From positions 6,591-12,716 of the forward strand of contig NHIM01000022.1 in the NCBI GenBank assembly GCA_002169845.1: 6,126 nt of DNA, read 5' to 3'. The notes under the pieces were generated by a model. The model was not told the origin of the DNA and did no database searches. It worked only from the letters and a program-made list of their open reading frames with translations. The stretch's first letter is position 1. Each line of letters begins with the position of its first letter. The translations under genes and the position numbers were made by a program. Positions 5,519 through 6,126 of the stretch are shown piece by piece. The stretch comes from Acidimicrobiaceae bacterium TMED189 (GTDB lineage: Bacteria > Actinomycetota > Acidimicrobiia > Actinomarinales > Actinomarinaceae).

Positions 5519-6126
5519 ATGAAAAAAGTATTACTAGTCATTCCTGAAAAAAGTTATAAATCTAATGATTTTGTAGTAGCAGCTAAAAGATTGAAAATTC
5601 CATTTTCAATAATTACTGATAGTCAACAGGTATCTGAGAGTTTGACTGACAATATTATTATTTCCAATTTTGATGAAGATATTTCTCCTGAAGTACTTAT
5701 GAAATTAAAAGATATTACACACGTTTTGCCTGTTGATCATTCTTCATTAGAGTTTGCTGCAAAATTAAAAGATTTACTGAGTGCTACTGGAAACACTTAT
5801 TTTTCAGTAATGAATGCTATGGATAAATATAAATCACGAATTATTTTTAACGAAGTAACTAAAGTAAAAATTGAGAATACTTATGTGAACGATTCTAAAG
5901 ATTTAATGACTTTTATGTCAAAATTTGACATAGGTGTTCTGAAACCTACTAGGGGGACAGCAAGCAATAAAGTTATCAAAGTTACGCATCAGAATATGGA
6001 TCAACCGCTGATTAAAAACATAATAAAAGATTGTAAAAAAGATGAACTTATTATTGAAGAATTTATTGAAGGTGACGAATATGCATTTGAGGGCATGTTA
6101 ATTGATTCAAAATTATCAGAATTTGT
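5519..6126 (+). CDS. ATP-grasp domain protein, 3'-truncated by window edge
   Basis: An open frame of 202 codons plus two bases runs from ATG 5519 to the right edge without a stop. It begins MKKVLLVIPEKSYKSND, a short Rossmann-like pre-ATP-grasp segment. The ATP-grasp core follows: NAMDKYKSR (99-107), IGVLKPTRGTASNKVIKV (138-155) with the nucleotide-binding lysine K142, and LIIEEFIEGDEYAFEGML (177-194), the EExxxGxE block that contacts ATP and metal. This pattern is that of carboxylate-amine ligases related to biotin carboxylase and carbamoyl-phosphate synthase. Such enzymes are commonly about 400 residues, so perhaps half is present. They join a carboxylate to an amine or thiol by an acyl-phosphate; the substrate here is unknown. 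It is divergent from the nfuA-like gene by 38 bp and has no visible SD. Its link to the acyl-CoA genes is not evident. Confidence 0.8.
   Translation, partial: MKKVLLVIPEKSYKSNDFVVAAKRLKIPFSIITDSQQVSESLTDNIIISNFDEDISPEVLMKLKDITHVLPVDHSSLEFAAKLKDLLSATGNTYFSVMNAMDKYKSRIIFNEVTKVKIENTYVNDSKDLMTFMSKFDIGVLKPTRGTASNKVIKVTHQNMDQPLIKNIIKDCKKDELIIEEFIEGDEYAFEGMLIDSKLSEF

Overview
The window is low-GC DNA (about one third G+C by eye) carrying densely packed genes for acyl-CoA metabolism. The organism looks bacterial and probably aerobic. My best guess is a low-GC marine actinobacterium of the Acidimicrobiia / 'Candidatus Actinomarinales' type. Three things suggest this: the NfuA-like protein ends in IIDATDHASGDNPYF, which resembles the tail I recall for Acidimicrobiia homologues; two transcription units look leaderless; and there is an AcylCoA-type phosphotransferase, MaoC and thiolase set. 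This placement is inference, and other low-GC marine lineages remain possible.

Layout: (1) Bases 1-2344, plus strand, hold an operon of three genes. They are the C-terminal two thirds of an APH/ACAD10-11-type phosphotransferase, a MaoC-type enoyl-CoA hydratase (4-bp ATGA overlap) and a thiolase behind a strong AAGGAGG. (2) Bases 2345-2421 are a very AT-rich gap ending in a perfect TATAAT placed to start a leaderless mRNA. (3) Bases 2422-4847 hold a 4-hydroxybutyryl-CoA dehydratase (AbfD family) with all four Fe-S ligands and the known active-site residues. A zinc-free MDR/quinone oxidoreductase-type reductase follows after 2 bp. (4) At 4847/4848 two convergent genes meet stop to stop, inside an AT palindrome with a T tract. 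(5) Bases 4848-5480, minus strand, encode an NfuA-like Fe-S carrier with its own likely leaderless promoter. (6) A 38-bp divergent gap leads to an ATP-grasp protein that starts at 5519 and runs off the right edge.

How the genes may work together: AbfD turns 4-hydroxybutyryl-CoA into crotonyl-CoA. MaoC and the thiolase could carry hydration and final cleavage to acetyl-CoA, with the 3-hydroxyacyl-CoA dehydrogenase encoded elsewhere. The phosphotransferase belongs to the same broad family as LvaA and the kinase domains of ACAD10/ACAD11, which phosphorylate the 4-hydroxyl of 4-hydroxyacyl-CoAs before elimination. The locus may therefore hold two chemically different ways of removing a 4-hydroxyl group, one kinase-based and one radical/Fe-S-based, feeding one beta-oxidation branch. 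This is the most interesting hypothesis here, and it depends on what lies upstream of base 1.
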